DNA of 64,000 bases. It comes from Oscillospiraceae bacterium. GTDB lineage: Bacteria; Bacillota; Clostridia; Oscillospirales; Ruminococcaceae. Where the stretch lies: contig WRLY01000004.1 in NCBI GenBank assembly GCA_009776305.1, positions 62,001-126,000 on the forward strand, given 5' to 3'. The position numbers and the translations under genes are program-made. Of the stretch, positions 45,184 through 54,061 are shown in pieces. A model generated the notes under the pieces. That model was given only the letters and a program-made list of their open reading frames with translations, did no database searches and was not told the DNA's origin. Each line of letters opens with the position of its first letter. The stretch's first letter is position 1.

Positions 45184-46692
45184 ATGGCTGTAAATTTCTT
45201 GTATCCCGTATATGAAGTCGCGAGGAATTATGACCGTTGTATTGCATGCAGGGTTTGCGAACGGCAATGCGCCAATGAAGCGCACGAGTTTCTGACCGGT
45301 GAAAATAAGTTAGTCTGCGACGACGCAAAATGCGTAAACTGCCACCGTTGCGTTGCCCTTTGCCCCACACGCGCACTGAAAATTACCCCAAGCGGCAATA
45401 CATATAAAACCAACGCAAACTGGAGCGGCAAAACCATTGATGAGATTTACAGGCAAGCGGAAAGCGGCGGTGTATTACTGTCAAGCATGGGTAACCCCGA
45501 AAACTATCCGGTCTACTTCGACAAAATTCTGCTGAACGCCTCGCAGGTAACAAACCCGTCCATAGACCCTCTGCGCGAGCCTATGGAAACAAAGGTGTCG
45601 CTCGGTGCGAAACCTGTTAATATAGAGCGTGATGAAACAGGACGCATAAAGAATAATCTGCCGCCGCGTATTTCGTTGTCCATGCCGATTATGTTTTCGG
45701 CAATGAGCTATGGTTCAATCAGCTATAACGCCCACGAAAGCCTTGCCCGCGCCGCCGAAGACCTCGGTATTTTCTACAACACCGGCGAGGGCGGTCTTCA
45801 TGAGGACTTTTATAAATACGGAGCCAATACAATAGTACAGGTTGCGTCGGGGCGGTTCGGGGTTCATCCCGAGTATTTGAACAGCGGCGCGGCAATCGAA
45901 ATCAAAATGGGGCAGGGTGCAAAACCGGGAATCGGTGGGCATTTGCCGGGTGCTAAAATCTTCGGCGACGTTTCCCGCACAAGAATGATTCCCGACGGGA
46001 GCGATGCAATTTCCCCCGCTCCGCACCATGACATTTATTCAATTGAGGATTTACGTCAGCTTGTGTATTCGCTGAAGGAAGCCACGGGTTATAAAAAACC
46101 GGTGATTGTAAAAATCGCCGCTGTCCATAACGTTACCGCTATAGCAAGCGGTATTGCCCGTAGTGGGGCTGATATTATTGCCATTGACGGCTTTCGCGGA
46201 GGGACGGGCGCCGCGCCGACGCGAATCCGCGACCATGTGGGAATACCTATAGAACTTGCCCTTGCGGGTGTTGACAGGCGTTTACGAGATGAGGGTATAC
46301 GCGATAATGTTTCCATAATCGTAAGCGGCAGTATACGTTCCGCCGCCGATGTTGTAAAAGCCGTGGCTCTCGGGGCGGACAGCGTTTATATCGCAACGTC
46401 GGCATTGATTGCACTCGGTTGCCACCTTTGCAGAAGTTGTCACGCAGGTAAATGCAATTGGGGAATCGCGACACAAGTATCTGAACTTGTAAAGCGGCTT
46501 AATCCCGACTTAGGCTATAAACGTCTTGTGAATCTATTAACCGCCTGGCAACATGAAATAAAGGAGATGATGGGCGGCATGGGGATTAACTCCATTGAAA
46601 GCCTGAAAGGAAATCGTCTGATGCTTAGGGGGGTCGGACTAAATGAAAAAGAGCTTGATATTCTCGGCATTAAACACGCGGGCGACGGATAA
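45184..46692 (+). CDS. gltB: Glutamate synthase, FMN domain with ferredoxin module (GltB2-type)
   Basis: A 502-residue central subunit of split GOGAT, which makes glutamate from 2-oxoglutarate and channelled ammonia. An N-terminal 2x[4Fe-4S] module (CIACRVCERQC, CVNCHRCVALC) precedes the FMN barrel: MSYGSISYNAHESLARAA, NTGEGGLHEDF, IEIKMGQGAKPGIGGHLPG, IDGFRGGTGAAPTRIRDHVGIPIE, and the 3Fe-4S ligand region GCHLCRSCHAGKCNWGIATQ. ATG 45184 lies at the end of the 73-nt repeat; the track starts seven codons earlier at TTG. Confidence 0.95.
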   Translation: MAVNFLYPVYEVARNYDRCIACRVCERQCANEAHEFLTGENKLVCDDAKCVNCHRCVALCPTRALKITPSGNTYKTNANWSGKTIDEIYRQAESGGVLLSSMGNPENYPVYFDKILLNASQVTNPSIDPLREPMETKVSLGAKPVNIERDETGRIKNNLPPRISLSMPIMFSAMSYGSISYNAHESLARAAEDLGIFYNTGEGGLHEDFYKYGANTIVQVASGRFGVHPEYLNSGAAIEIKMGQGAKPGIGGHLPGAKIFGDVSRTRMIPDGSDAISPAPHHDIYSIEDLRQLVYSLKEATGYKKPVIVKIAAVHNVTAIASGIARSGADIIAIDGFRGGTGAAPTRIRDHVGIPIELALAGVDRRLRDEGIRDNVSIIVSGSIRSAADVVKAVALGADSVYIATSALIALGCHLCRSCHAGKCNWGIATQVSELVKRLNPDLGYKRLVNLLTAWQHEIKEMMGGMGINSIESLKGNRLMLRGVGLNEKELDILGIKHAGDG

Positions 46693-46717
46693 TGAAAAAC
46701 GAACGGGAGTGAACGGC

Positions 46718-47419
46718 TTGGAAAAGATTTTATACGAGGGAAAGTCTAAAACTATTTGTCAAGGGATTGACGAGAAAAGTTTAATCATTCACTATAAAGA
46801 CGACGCAACGGCGTTCAATGGAGGGAAGAAAGAAAAACTGCCCGGAAAGGGTGCGTTAAACGCGGCAATCTCCCACTTAATATATAAATATCTTGCCGAA
46901 AACGGCATTAAAACCCACTTGCTCAAAGTCATAGACGATACTTCCGCACTTGTAAAAAAAGCCGAAATCGTCATGATTGAGGTGATTGTGAGAAATGTTG
47001 CCGCCGGAGGTTTTTCTGAAAAGTACGGAGTTCCCGAAGGTTCGGCTCTTAAAAACACAGTAGTTGAATTTTGTTTGAAAAGCGATAAGTTGGGCGACCC
47101 TATGATTAATGAGAGCCAGATTACCGCTCTCGGACTTGCAGCGGAAGCTGAATTATCGGCTATGGTTCAGCAATCACTTAAAATTAATCAATTATTGTGT
47201 CGACTGTTCACCCAAGCGAAAATAAGGCTGATTGACTTTAAATTAGAATTCGGAAGATGTGATAATCAGCTTATACTATGTGATGAAATTTCCCCCGATT
47301 CCTGCCGTCTTTGGGATGCGGATACTGGCAAAAAACTTGACAAAGACCGTTTTCGCCGTGATATGGACGGTGTTCTTGACGGTTACAGAGATGTGTTGAG
47401 GAGGCTAAAAAATGTCTGA
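46718..47419 (+). CDS. purC: SAICAR synthetase
   Basis: A 233-residue PurC, ATP-dependent addition of aspartate to CAIR in purine synthesis. Motifs: LEKILYEGKSKTIC, DDATAFNGGKKE, VIVRNVAAGGFSEKYGV, LIDFKLEFG, LCDEISPDSCRLWD. TTG start at 46718 has GGGAG eight nt upstream; the track start lies inside gltB. It interrupts the GOGAT gene set. Confidence 0.96.
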   Translation: MEKILYEGKSKTICQGIDEKSLIIHYKDDATAFNGGKKEKLPGKGALNAAISHLIYKYLAENGIKTHLLKVIDDTSALVKKAEIVMIEVIVRNVAAGGFSEKYGVPEGSALKNTVVEFCLKSDKLGDPMINESQITALGLAAEAELSAMVQQSLKINQLLCRLFTQAKIRLIDFKLEFGRCDNQLILCDEISPDSCRLWDADTGKKLDKDRFRRDMDGVLDGYRDVLRRLKNV

Positions 47420-48836
47420 CAGCTACGAAAATCCTTTATGTAAACGTTACGCAAGCAAGGAAATGCGGTCGCTCTTTTCCGATGATGTAAAATTTTCCAC
47501 ATGGCGCAAATTATGGGTTGCTCTTGCCGAAAGTCAAAAAGAACTCGGACTTGATATAAGCGCGGAGCAAATAAATGAGATGAAAGCGCATATTAATGAT
47601 ATTAATTATGACGCGGCGGCTGAATTTGAAGCCGAAACCAGGCATGACGTTATGGCGCATATCAAGGCTTACGCTGAGCAATGCCCAAATGCAAAGCCTA
47701 TAATTCACCTCGGCGCAACTTCTTGCTATGTGGGCGACAACGCGGATATTATTATACAGCATTCGGCACTTTTGCATATTAAAAAACTGCTTGTCAACGC
47801 CATAGAGAAACTGTATGTATTTGCCGAAAAATATAAAGCCCTGCCCTGTCTTGCTTTTACCCATTTTCAAGCGGCACAGCCTACTACAGTAGGCAAAAGA
47901 GCGGCTCTGTGGATTCAGGATTTGCTTTTCGACCTTGAACAGCTTGAATTCGCTCTTGAAAATATGAAGTTGCTCGGCTGTAAAGGTACAACCGGTACAC
48001 AAGCGTCATTCTCGGCATTGTTTAACGGCGACCATGAAAAGGTTAAACTGCTTGAAAGTAAGATTGCCGAAAAGCTCAACTTTGATAAAATATATCAGGT
48101 CAGCGGACAGACATATTCAAGAAAAGTCGATTATTACCTGCTTTCGGTATTATCGGGCATTGCACAAAGCGGGTATAAATTCTCAAACGATATTCGGCTT
48201 TTATCAAATCTGAAAGAGGTTGAAGAGCCGTTTGAGGATAAGCAAATCGGTTCAAGTGCGATGGCGTATAAACGAAATCCCATGAGAAGCGAACGCATAG
48301 CCTCCCTTGCCCGCTTTGTGACCGCGACCGCGTTAAATCCCGCCTTGACGGCAAGCGCCCAATGGTTAGAGCGGACATTAGACGATTCGGCAAATCGGCG
48401 CATAGCCATACCTGAAGCTTTTTTGGCGACAGACGGCATACTCTCACTTGTCACAAATATCGCAGGGGGACTTACGGTTTATCCGAAAATGATTGAAAAG
48501 CACTTAAAAGAGGAACTGCCTTTTATGGCGACCGAAAATATTTTAATGTATTGCGTAAAAAAAGGTGGCGACAGGCAGTTACTTCACGAGCGAATACGCC
48601 TCCATTCGGTGGCGGCGGCAACGGCTGCAAAGCAGGGCGGCGAGAATGAGTTAATCGAGTTTATACTTGAAGACGAGACATTTGACATTTCACGGCATGA
48701 ACTGAACCAACTGCTTAACGCCGAAAATTTTACAGGCAGAGCCAAAGAACAAACGGAAGAATTTTTAACAGGTGTAAAAACAATTCTCGAAAAAAATAGG
48801 GAGCTGTTGGGTGCGGATATTGAGATAAAAGTGTAG
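47412..48836 (+). CDS. purB: Adenylosuccinate lyase
   Basis: A 474-residue fumarase/aspartase superfamily lyase releasing fumarate from SAICAR and adenylosuccinate. Motifs: HDVMAHIKAYAEQCP, IHLGATSCYVGDNAD, TKGTTGT-like CKGTTGTQASF, and the signature GSSAMAYKRNPMRSE (usually GSSxMPxKxNP). Overlaps purC by eight nt. The fumarate it releases can feed the fumarase and malic enzyme encoded around 34 kb. Confidence 0.97.
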   Translation: MSDSYENPLCKRYASKEMRSLFSDDVKFSTWRKLWVALAESQKELGLDISAEQINEMKAHINDINYDAAAEFEAETRHDVMAHIKAYAEQCPNAKPIIHLGATSCYVGDNADIIIQHSALLHIKKLLVNAIEKLYVFAEKYKALPCLAFTHFQAAQPTTVGKRAALWIQDLLFDLEQLEFALENMKLLGCKGTTGTQASFSALFNGDHEKVKLLESKIAEKLNFDKIYQVSGQTYSRKVDYYLLSVLSGIAQSGYKFSNDIRLLSNLKEVEEPFEDKQIGSSAMAYKRNPMRSERIASLARFVTATALNPALTASAQWLERTLDDSANRRIAIPEAFLATDGILSLVTNIAGGLTVYPKMIEKHLKEELPFMATENILMYCVKKGGDRQLLHERIRLHSVAAATAAKQGGENELIEFILEDETFDISRHELNQLLNAENFTGRAKEQTEEFLTGVKTILEKNRELLGADIEIKV

Positions 48837-48849
48837 AGAGGAGATAATC

Positions 48850-50118
48850 ATGCTTACAGCGGTAGTTGGAATTAACTGGGGCGACGAGGGCAAGGGGCGT
48901 ATGGTTGATTTGCTTTCGGAGGAATACGAAGTGATTTGTCGTTATCAGGGCGGCAATAACGCAGGGCATACTGTTATTAACGACAAGGGGAAATTCACCC
49001 TGAACCTCCTTCCGTCGGGCGTTCTGCGCGAAAGCACGGTAAACGTCATGGGCGCAGGTATGGTAATCAATATTGAGCATTTGTGCGGCGAAATCTCGAA
49101 GTTATCGGAAAAGGGCATAGCTTTAACCCCCGATAACTTGAAAATCAGCGATAAAGCCTTTATATGCCTACCCTATCACGTAAGGCAGGATATACTGGAA
49201 GAAGAACGGCTGAAAGACAAAAAATACGGTTCCACACGCCGCGGAATCGCGCCTGCCTACGGTGACAAGTACATGAAAAAAGGCTTGCGAACGGGCGACC
49301 TACTTGAACCTGAAACCTTAAAAGATAAGCTTTCCGCCATTCTCGAATGGAAAAACCTTACTCTGAAAAGTTATAATTCGTCTGAGGCAAATTTAACAGA
49401 ATTATTTAGCTGGCTTAACAAATTCGGCGCACTTATTCGTCCTTATATTACAGATACAACCGCGTATTTATCAGAAGCCTCAAAAAGCGGTAAAGCGCTA
49501 CTTTTTGAGGCGCAGCTCGGCGCTTTGCGGGATATTGATTATGGCATTTACCCCTATACTACGTCGTCGCAAACTTTAGCGTCTTATGCTGCAATCGGGG
49601 CGGGGATTCCCGGCGTCAAGCTTGACAGGGTGATTGGAGTTATGAAAGCTTATTCAAGCTGTGTAGGAGAAGGTCCGTTCGCCGTCGAAATGTTCGGTGA
49701 TGAAGCCGAAGCCCTGCGCGAAGCGGGCTTTGAATACGGAGCGGCGACAGGCAGACCCCGCAGGGTCGGCGGCTTTGATATTCCGGCAAGCCGTTACGGC
49801 ATACAAATTCAAGGAGCGGACGAAATCGCGCTGACAAAGTTAGACGTGCTTTCTTATATGGACAAAATTCCCGTCTGTACAGCCTATGAAATCGACGGTA
49901 TAAAAACCGATTCTTTTCCTGCAGGCGACAGGTTGACGAGGTCGAAACCGGTGATTGAATACTTAGACGGTTTCAAAACCGATATTTCAAAATGCCGTAA
50001 AACAGGTGATTTGCCCGATGCGGCGGTTAAATACATTGAGTTTATAGAAAAATCCGTGGGCTGTCCCGTAAAATACGTGTCGGTCGGGGCGGGGCGTGAT
50101 GATTATTTGACGAGGTGA
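48850..50118 (+). CDS. purA: Adenylosuccinate synthetase
   Basis: A 422-residue GTP-dependent ligase of IMP and aspartate. Motifs: NWGDEGKGRMVDLL, YQGGNNAGHTVI, GSTRRGIAPAYGDKYMKKGLR, TTSSQTLASYAAIGAGIPG, GAATGRPRRVGGFD. It sits with purB and purC, the aspartate-using steps. AGAGGAGATAATC precedes the ATG. Confidence 0.97.
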   Translation: MLTAVVGINWGDEGKGRMVDLLSEEYEVICRYQGGNNAGHTVINDKGKFTLNLLPSGVLRESTVNVMGAGMVINIEHLCGEISKLSEKGIALTPDNLKISDKAFICLPYHVRQDILEEERLKDKKYGSTRRGIAPAYGDKYMKKGLRTGDLLEPETLKDKLSAILEWKNLTLKSYNSSEANLTELFSWLNKFGALIRPYITDTTAYLSEASKSGKALLFEAQLGALRDIDYGIYPYTTSSQTLASYAAIGAGIPGVKLDRVIGVMKAYSSCVGEGPFAVEMFGDEAEALREAGFEYGAATGRPRRVGGFDIPASRYGIQIQGADEIALTKLDVLSYMDKIPVCTAYEIDGIKTDSFPAGDRLTRSKPVIEYLDGFKTDISKCRKTGDLPDAAVKYIEFIEKSVGCPVKYVSVGAGRDDYLTR

Positions 50119-50130
50119 AAGGGTGATTTT

Positions 50131-50562
50131 GTGAAGCGGGTATATGTAAACGAAAAGTGGTGCTTAGGTTGTCATTTATGCGAATATTACTGCGCTTTCG
50201 CCGAAACCGGCGAAAAAGATATGGCACGGGCGCTTAGAGACGGCAAAATAAAGCCGAGGATTAACATAGAGGAAAAGGATGGCGTAAGTTTTGCCGTATC
50301 CTGCCGTCACTGCCCTGAGCCGTTATGCGTAAAGGGTTGTATTACGGGCGCACTGACTATAGCGGACGAGGTCATAACTGTTGACGATGACAGATGCGTA
50401 AGCTGTTATACCTGCATTTTAAGCTGTCCGTTCGGGGCAATTTCAACCTCCGACGACGGCGCGGTGCAAAAATGTGAGTTGTGCGTTAAGACAGCCGGAG
50501 GAATGCCCGCCTGCGTAAAGGGATGTCCCAACAACGCGATTGTTTTTGAAGAGAGAGGGTGA
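50131..50562 (+). CDS. Polyferredoxin-type electron-transfer subunit, GOGAT-associated
   Basis: A 143-residue protein with 16 cysteines in four CxxC-type groups (WCLGCHLCEYYC, CRHCPEPLCVKGC, CVSCYTCILSC, CELCVKTAGGMPACVKGC), predicting four [4Fe-4S] clusters as in DMSO-reductase-type and hydrogenase Fe-S subunits. With the next FAD protein it probably replaces the GltD function, passing electrons to the GOGAT synthase. GTG start with AAGGGTG upstream. Confidence 0.88.
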   Translation: MKRVYVNEKWCLGCHLCEYYCAFAETGEKDMARALRDGKIKPRINIEEKDGVSFAVSCRHCPEPLCVKGCITGALTIADEVITVDDDRCVSCYTCILSCPFGAISTSDDGAVQKCELCVKTAGGMPACVKGCPNNAIVFEERG

Positions 50563-50567
50563 GTTTT

Positions 50568-51821
50568 TTGAGCTTTTCAGATAAGGCGAAATACATAATT
50601 ATCGGAAATTCCGCAGCGGGTATCGGCGCTACGGAGGGAATCCGTCAGGTTGATAAACAGGGTGAAATCACAATTATTACTGATGAAAAAGAGCATACAT
50701 ATTCCCGTCCGTTGATTTCCTACCTTTTGCTTGGTAAGGTCAGGCAGGAAACCATGAAGTACCGACCAGATAATTTTTATAAGCAAAATAATTGCTCTTT
50801 ATTGCATGGTTCTGTGACTGAAATCAACCCAAAAGAAAAGCAGGTGATTTTAGCCGACGGCAAACCGATTAAATATGACAAGCTGTTGGTTGCTACAGGC
50901 TCAAGGGCGTTTGTACCTCCTTTTGAGGGACTTGAAACGGTTAAAAACAAAACCACATTCATGAGTCTTGACGATGCGGTAAAGTTAGATAAAATGTTAA
51001 GTCAGAATCAATTGAATAAGCGCGTGCTGATTGTGGGAGCAGGGCTGATAGGTCTAAAATGCGCCGAGGGCATTTCTAAAAGCTCATCTAAAATAACAGT
51101 ACTTGACCTTGCACCGCAAATCCTGTCAAGCATTTTAGATGAGGGCGGCGCAAAACTTATGCAAAAGCATATTGAGGACAAGGGTATTGAATTTAAGCTG
51201 TCGGCAAATATCGGGTATTTTGAAGAAAACGCCGCCGTCCTAAAGAGCGGGGAAAAAATAGATTTTGATATTCTTGTCTTAGCCGTGGGTGTACGCCCGA
51301 ATACCGAATTACTTAAAGGCATAGCCGAAATTGAGCGAGGCATTGTTATAAACGCCAAATCCGAAACCACCGCGCCTGATATTTATTCGGCGGGCGACTG
51401 TACCCAAACCCTTGATGTGTCAAGCGGACAGGATAAAATCATGGCGCTGTTGCCGAACGCCTATATGCAGGGCGAATGTGCAGGGATTAACATGGCAGGC
51501 GGAGAAAAAGCTTTCGATAAGGCAATTCCGATGAATGCTGTCGGGTTTTTCGGCTTGCATGTAATTACGTCGGGGAATTATGACGGAGAGGTGTACTCCG
51601 AAAACACTGATAGCACTTACAAACAATTATTTTACAGCGATAATAAACTAAACGGCTATATTCTTATAGGCAATGTTGAAAAAGCGGGAATTTATACTGC
51701 CCTTATCCGTGAGCGCACGCTGCTTGACAGTATTGATTTCGAGCTTATATGTGAAAGACCGGGGCTTATGGCGTTTACCAAAGAGGAAAGATTCGCAAAA
51801 TTAGGGAGGTGCGCGGTTTGA
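50568..51821 (+). CDS. FAD/NAD(P)-dependent oxidoreductase, GOGAT-associated
   Basis: A 417-residue pyridine-nucleotide disulfide oxidoreductase-like flavoprotein of the rubredoxin/nitrite reductase (NirB N-terminal) type. FAD site YIIIGNSAAGIGATEGIR, TYSRPLISYLL, ATGSRAFVPPF; NAD site RVLIVGAGLIGLKCAEGI; and APDIYSAGDCTQ. I choose TTG 50568 with GAGGGTGAG upstream; GTG 50559 overlapping the previous stop is the alternative. Likely the NAD(P)H-oxidising partner of the polyferredoxin. Confidence 0.9.
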   Translation: MSFSDKAKYIIIGNSAAGIGATEGIRQVDKQGEITIITDEKEHTYSRPLISYLLLGKVRQETMKYRPDNFYKQNNCSLLHGSVTEINPKEKQVILADGKPIKYDKLLVATGSRAFVPPFEGLETVKNKTTFMSLDDAVKLDKMLSQNQLNKRVLIVGAGLIGLKCAEGISKSSSKITVLDLAPQILSSILDEGGAKLMQKHIEDKGIEFKLSANIGYFEENAAVLKSGEKIDFDILVLAVGVRPNTELLKGIAEIERGIVINAKSETTAPDIYSAGDCTQTLDVSSGQDKIMALLPNAYMQGECAGINMAGGEKAFDKAIPMNAVGFFGLHVITSGNYDGEVYSENTDSTYKQLFYSDNKLNGYILIGNVEKAGIYTALIRERTLLDSIDFELICERPGLMAFTKEERFAKLGRCAV

Positions 51822-51889
51822 AAAAAATCTCAAGTATTAGAGGAGAAATATTTCACCGCTCGTTGGTGTTTGCAGAGGATGGTGTTTAG
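51818..51889 (+). CDS. 23-residue micro-ORF in repeat copy B
   Basis: TTG at 51818 with GGGAGG eight nt upstream encodes MKKISSIRGEIFHRSLVFAE and DGV, ending TAG at 51889. Against copy A, residues KK.SS.RGE.FH.S....E.G are identical and several others conservative (V/I, I/V), a pattern that suggests translation matters. Not in the ORF track because of its length. Confidence 0.4.
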   Translation: MKKISSIRGEIFHRSLVFAEDGV

Positions 51890-51890
51890 T
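51818..51890 (+). repeat. 73-nt repeat copy B
   Basis: Starts at a TTG overlapping the oxidoreductase stop, as copy A does. Tandem with copy C. Pairing CAAGTAT with GTGTTTG across the unit is preserved by G-U changes relative to copy C (CAAGTA/TACTTG), which hints at RNA structure. Confidence 0.8.
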
Positions 51891-51962
51891 TTGAAAAAAG
51901 AACAAGTACAAGAGGAAAAATATTTCACCACTCGTTGATACTTGAAGAGGATGGTAATTAAT
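51891..51962 (+). repeat. 73-nt repeat copy C, upstream of GOGAT GXGXG subunit
   Basis: 72 nt here, one base shorter in the A run, so the micro-ORF frame is shifted and stops after 15 codons. The 3' part of the peptide frame (RGKIFHHS...EEDGN) survives in another frame. Ends exactly at the ATG of the next gene (TAA-T-ATG), as copy A does. Confidence 0.75.
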
Positions 51963-52628
51963 ATGGTAATAGAGAATTGCTTGGGACAGCGATATATCGG
52001 TTGCGCCATGAAAGACGGAATCGTAACAGTCAACGGTACGCCCGGGAACGCATTAGGCGCCTATTTGGACGGCGGGATTATTGAAGTGAACGGCAACGCG
52101 CAGGACGCTGTCGGCGACACCATGAACGACGGTAAAATCATTATTCACGGAAACGCGGGGGACGCACTTGGCTATGCTATGCGCGGCGGTGAAATTTTTG
52201 TGCGGGGGAACGCGGGATACCGAACCGGCATACACATGAAAGAATATAAGGATAAAAAGCCTGTAATTATAATAGGCGGCAGGGTCGGTAGCTTTTTGGG
52301 TGAATATTTGGCGGGCGGCTTGATTGTGGTGCTGGGTATTGATTCGGAAAATTTTAATAATTCTGACGGCGTACCGGTCGGCAACTTCACCGGGACGGGT
52401 ATGCACGGCGGTAAAATCTTTATCCGAACATCGAAAGAGTTGGCAAACCTGCCCGCGCAGGTTATTGAGAATATCGCGTCAAAAGAGGATATGGAAGAAA
52501 TAAAACAACACATATCCGAATTTTGCAGGTGTTTTAAAATCGACATTGATATGGTCATGAAAGATAAGTTTTATGTACTGAAACCCAACGCGAAAAACCC
52601 GTATAAACAGCTCTACACCGCTAATTAG
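51963..52628 (+). CDS. Glutamate synthase GXGXG subunit (GltB3-type)
   Basis: A 221-residue right-handed beta-helix protein equal to the C-terminal domain of GltB. Repeats of the G-xx-G-xxx-G kind are visible (GNALGAYLDGGIIEVNGNAQDAVGDTMNDGKIIIHGNAGDALGYAMRGG). Structural role in the split glutamate synthase. It is parted from the other GOGAT subunits by purC, purB, purA and the electron-transfer genes. ATG 51963 lies at the end of repeat copy C. Confidence 0.92.
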   Translation: MVIENCLGQRYIGCAMKDGIVTVNGTPGNALGAYLDGGIIEVNGNAQDAVGDTMNDGKIIIHGNAGDALGYAMRGGEIFVRGNAGYRTGIHMKEYKDKKPVIIIGGRVGSFLGEYLAGGLIVVLGIDSENFNNSDGVPVGNFTGTGMHGGKIFIRTSKELANLPAQVIENIASKEDMEEIKQHISEFCRCFKIDIDMVMKDKFYVLKPNAKNPYKQLYTAN

Positions 52629-52657
52629 TAATACTTTGAGAGGACTTTGAAAAGCCT

Positions 52658-54046
52658 ATGGCAATAGATGGTAAACTTCATGAGGAATGTGCCGTTTTCG
52701 GGGTCGGGTTGAGAGCGGACATTACCCTAACTGTGAATGAAGCCGCCGGTATTACATATAACGGCTTATTAGCTTTACAGCACAGAGGTCAGGAGGGGGC
52801 GGGTATTGCCGTCGCCTATGAAAACCAAATATCGTGTCATAAAGACTTAGGGCTTGTCAGCGAGGTGTTTTCAACCGAGGTGCTTGACAGTTTCCCTAAA
52901 GGGAGAACCGCCGTCGGACACACCCGGTATTCCACCACAGGCGGCAGTACAAGAGAAAATGTCGGACCTTTTGTCGCCGATTATCTCACGGGGCGTATTG
53001 CCGCCGCTCATAACGGAAATATTACCAATGCGGAGGAAATCCGCACAAAACTGCGGCAAAACGGACTGCAATTCGGTGCAACAAGCGACAGCGAGGTAGT
53101 TTCATCACTTATAGCATTTTGCATTACTAAAGAGCAAAACACACTATCGGGCGTAATAAAAGCCGCCCTGTTATTGAAAGGTGCATTTTCGCTTGTTATA
53201 GCGAGCGGCAAGGATAAGCTGATTGCCGTCCGAGACCCGAACGGTTTCCGTCCGCTTTGCATAGGAAAAAACCAATCTGGATATGCTGTTGCGTCGGAGA
53301 GTTGCGCTTTGGACGTCTGCGGATTTGAGTTTTTGCGCGATGTTAAGCTGGGCGAGGTTATTGTTATACAAAACGGCGAAATAATATGCCAGGGCATTAC
53401 ATTATCAGGAGAAGAAAAAGGTTGCGGGCTTTGTATTTTTGAGTATGTTTATTTCGGAAGACCCGATTCGGTCATTGACGGGCTTTCGGTGTACGACGCA
53501 AGGTTCAACATGGGGGCTGTATTAGCGGAGGAATGTCCCGCCGACGCCGATATAGTCTGCGGCGTACCCGACAGCGGACTTGACGCCGCCGCGGGTTACA
53601 GCGCGAGAAGCGGAATACAGCTTGCGGCAGGGTTTGTGAAAAACCGTTATATCGGAAGAAGTTTCATATACCCGTCGCAGACGCAACGGGACAGTGCGGT
53701 ACGGCAAAAGCTTAACCCCCTGACAGCAAATATAAAAGGGCAGAGGGTTGTTTTAGTGGACGATTCCATTGTTCGGGGTACTACAAGCGAAAAGATTGTA
53801 AGAAGTCTCAAAAGCGCGGGTGCAAAGGAAGTCCACATGAGAATATCTTCCCCGCCTTTTCTTCATGCCTGCCACTACGGAACTGATATAGATAACGAGG
53901 AAAACCTAATTGCCAATAAGATGCGACTGGATGAAATTTGCAGGGAAATCGGTGCGGACAGCTTAGGCTATATAAGCTTAGACGGACTAAAACAAGCCTG
54001 CGGCAAATGCACTCTGCCTTTTTGCACAGCCTGCTTTAAAAAATAA
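52658..54046 (+). CDS. purF: Amidophosphoribosyltransferase
   Basis: A 462-residue PurF, glutamine-dependent first committed step of purine synthesis. A ten-residue propeptide (MAIDGKLHEE) precedes the nucleophile Cys (CAVFGV). GHTRYSTTGGS, HNGNITNAEE, PRPP loop VVLVDDSIVRGTTS. Cysteines at GCGLCIFEYVYF and the C-terminal CGKCTLPFCTACF mark the Fe-S, oxygen-labile form of Bacillus and Clostridia. Follows GOGAT and precedes carAB. Confidence 0.97.
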   Translation: MAIDGKLHEECAVFGVGLRADITLTVNEAAGITYNGLLALQHRGQEGAGIAVAYENQISCHKDLGLVSEVFSTEVLDSFPKGRTAVGHTRYSTTGGSTRENVGPFVADYLTGRIAAAHNGNITNAEEIRTKLRQNGLQFGATSDSEVVSSLIAFCITKEQNTLSGVIKAALLLKGAFSLVIASGKDKLIAVRDPNGFRPLCIGKNQSGYAVASESCALDVCGFEFLRDVKLGEVIVIQNGEIICQGITLSGEEKGCGLCIFEYVYFGRPDSVIDGLSVYDARFNMGAVLAEECPADADIVCGVPDSGLDAAAGYSARSGIQLAAGFVKNRYIGRSFIYPSQTQRDSAVRQKLNPLTANIKGQRVVLVDDSIVRGTTSEKIVRSLKSAGAKEVHMRISSPPFLHACHYGTDIDNEENLIANKMRLDEICREIGADSLGYISLDGLKQACGKCTLPFCTACFKK

Positions 54047-54061
54047 ATGGAGGACACTACA

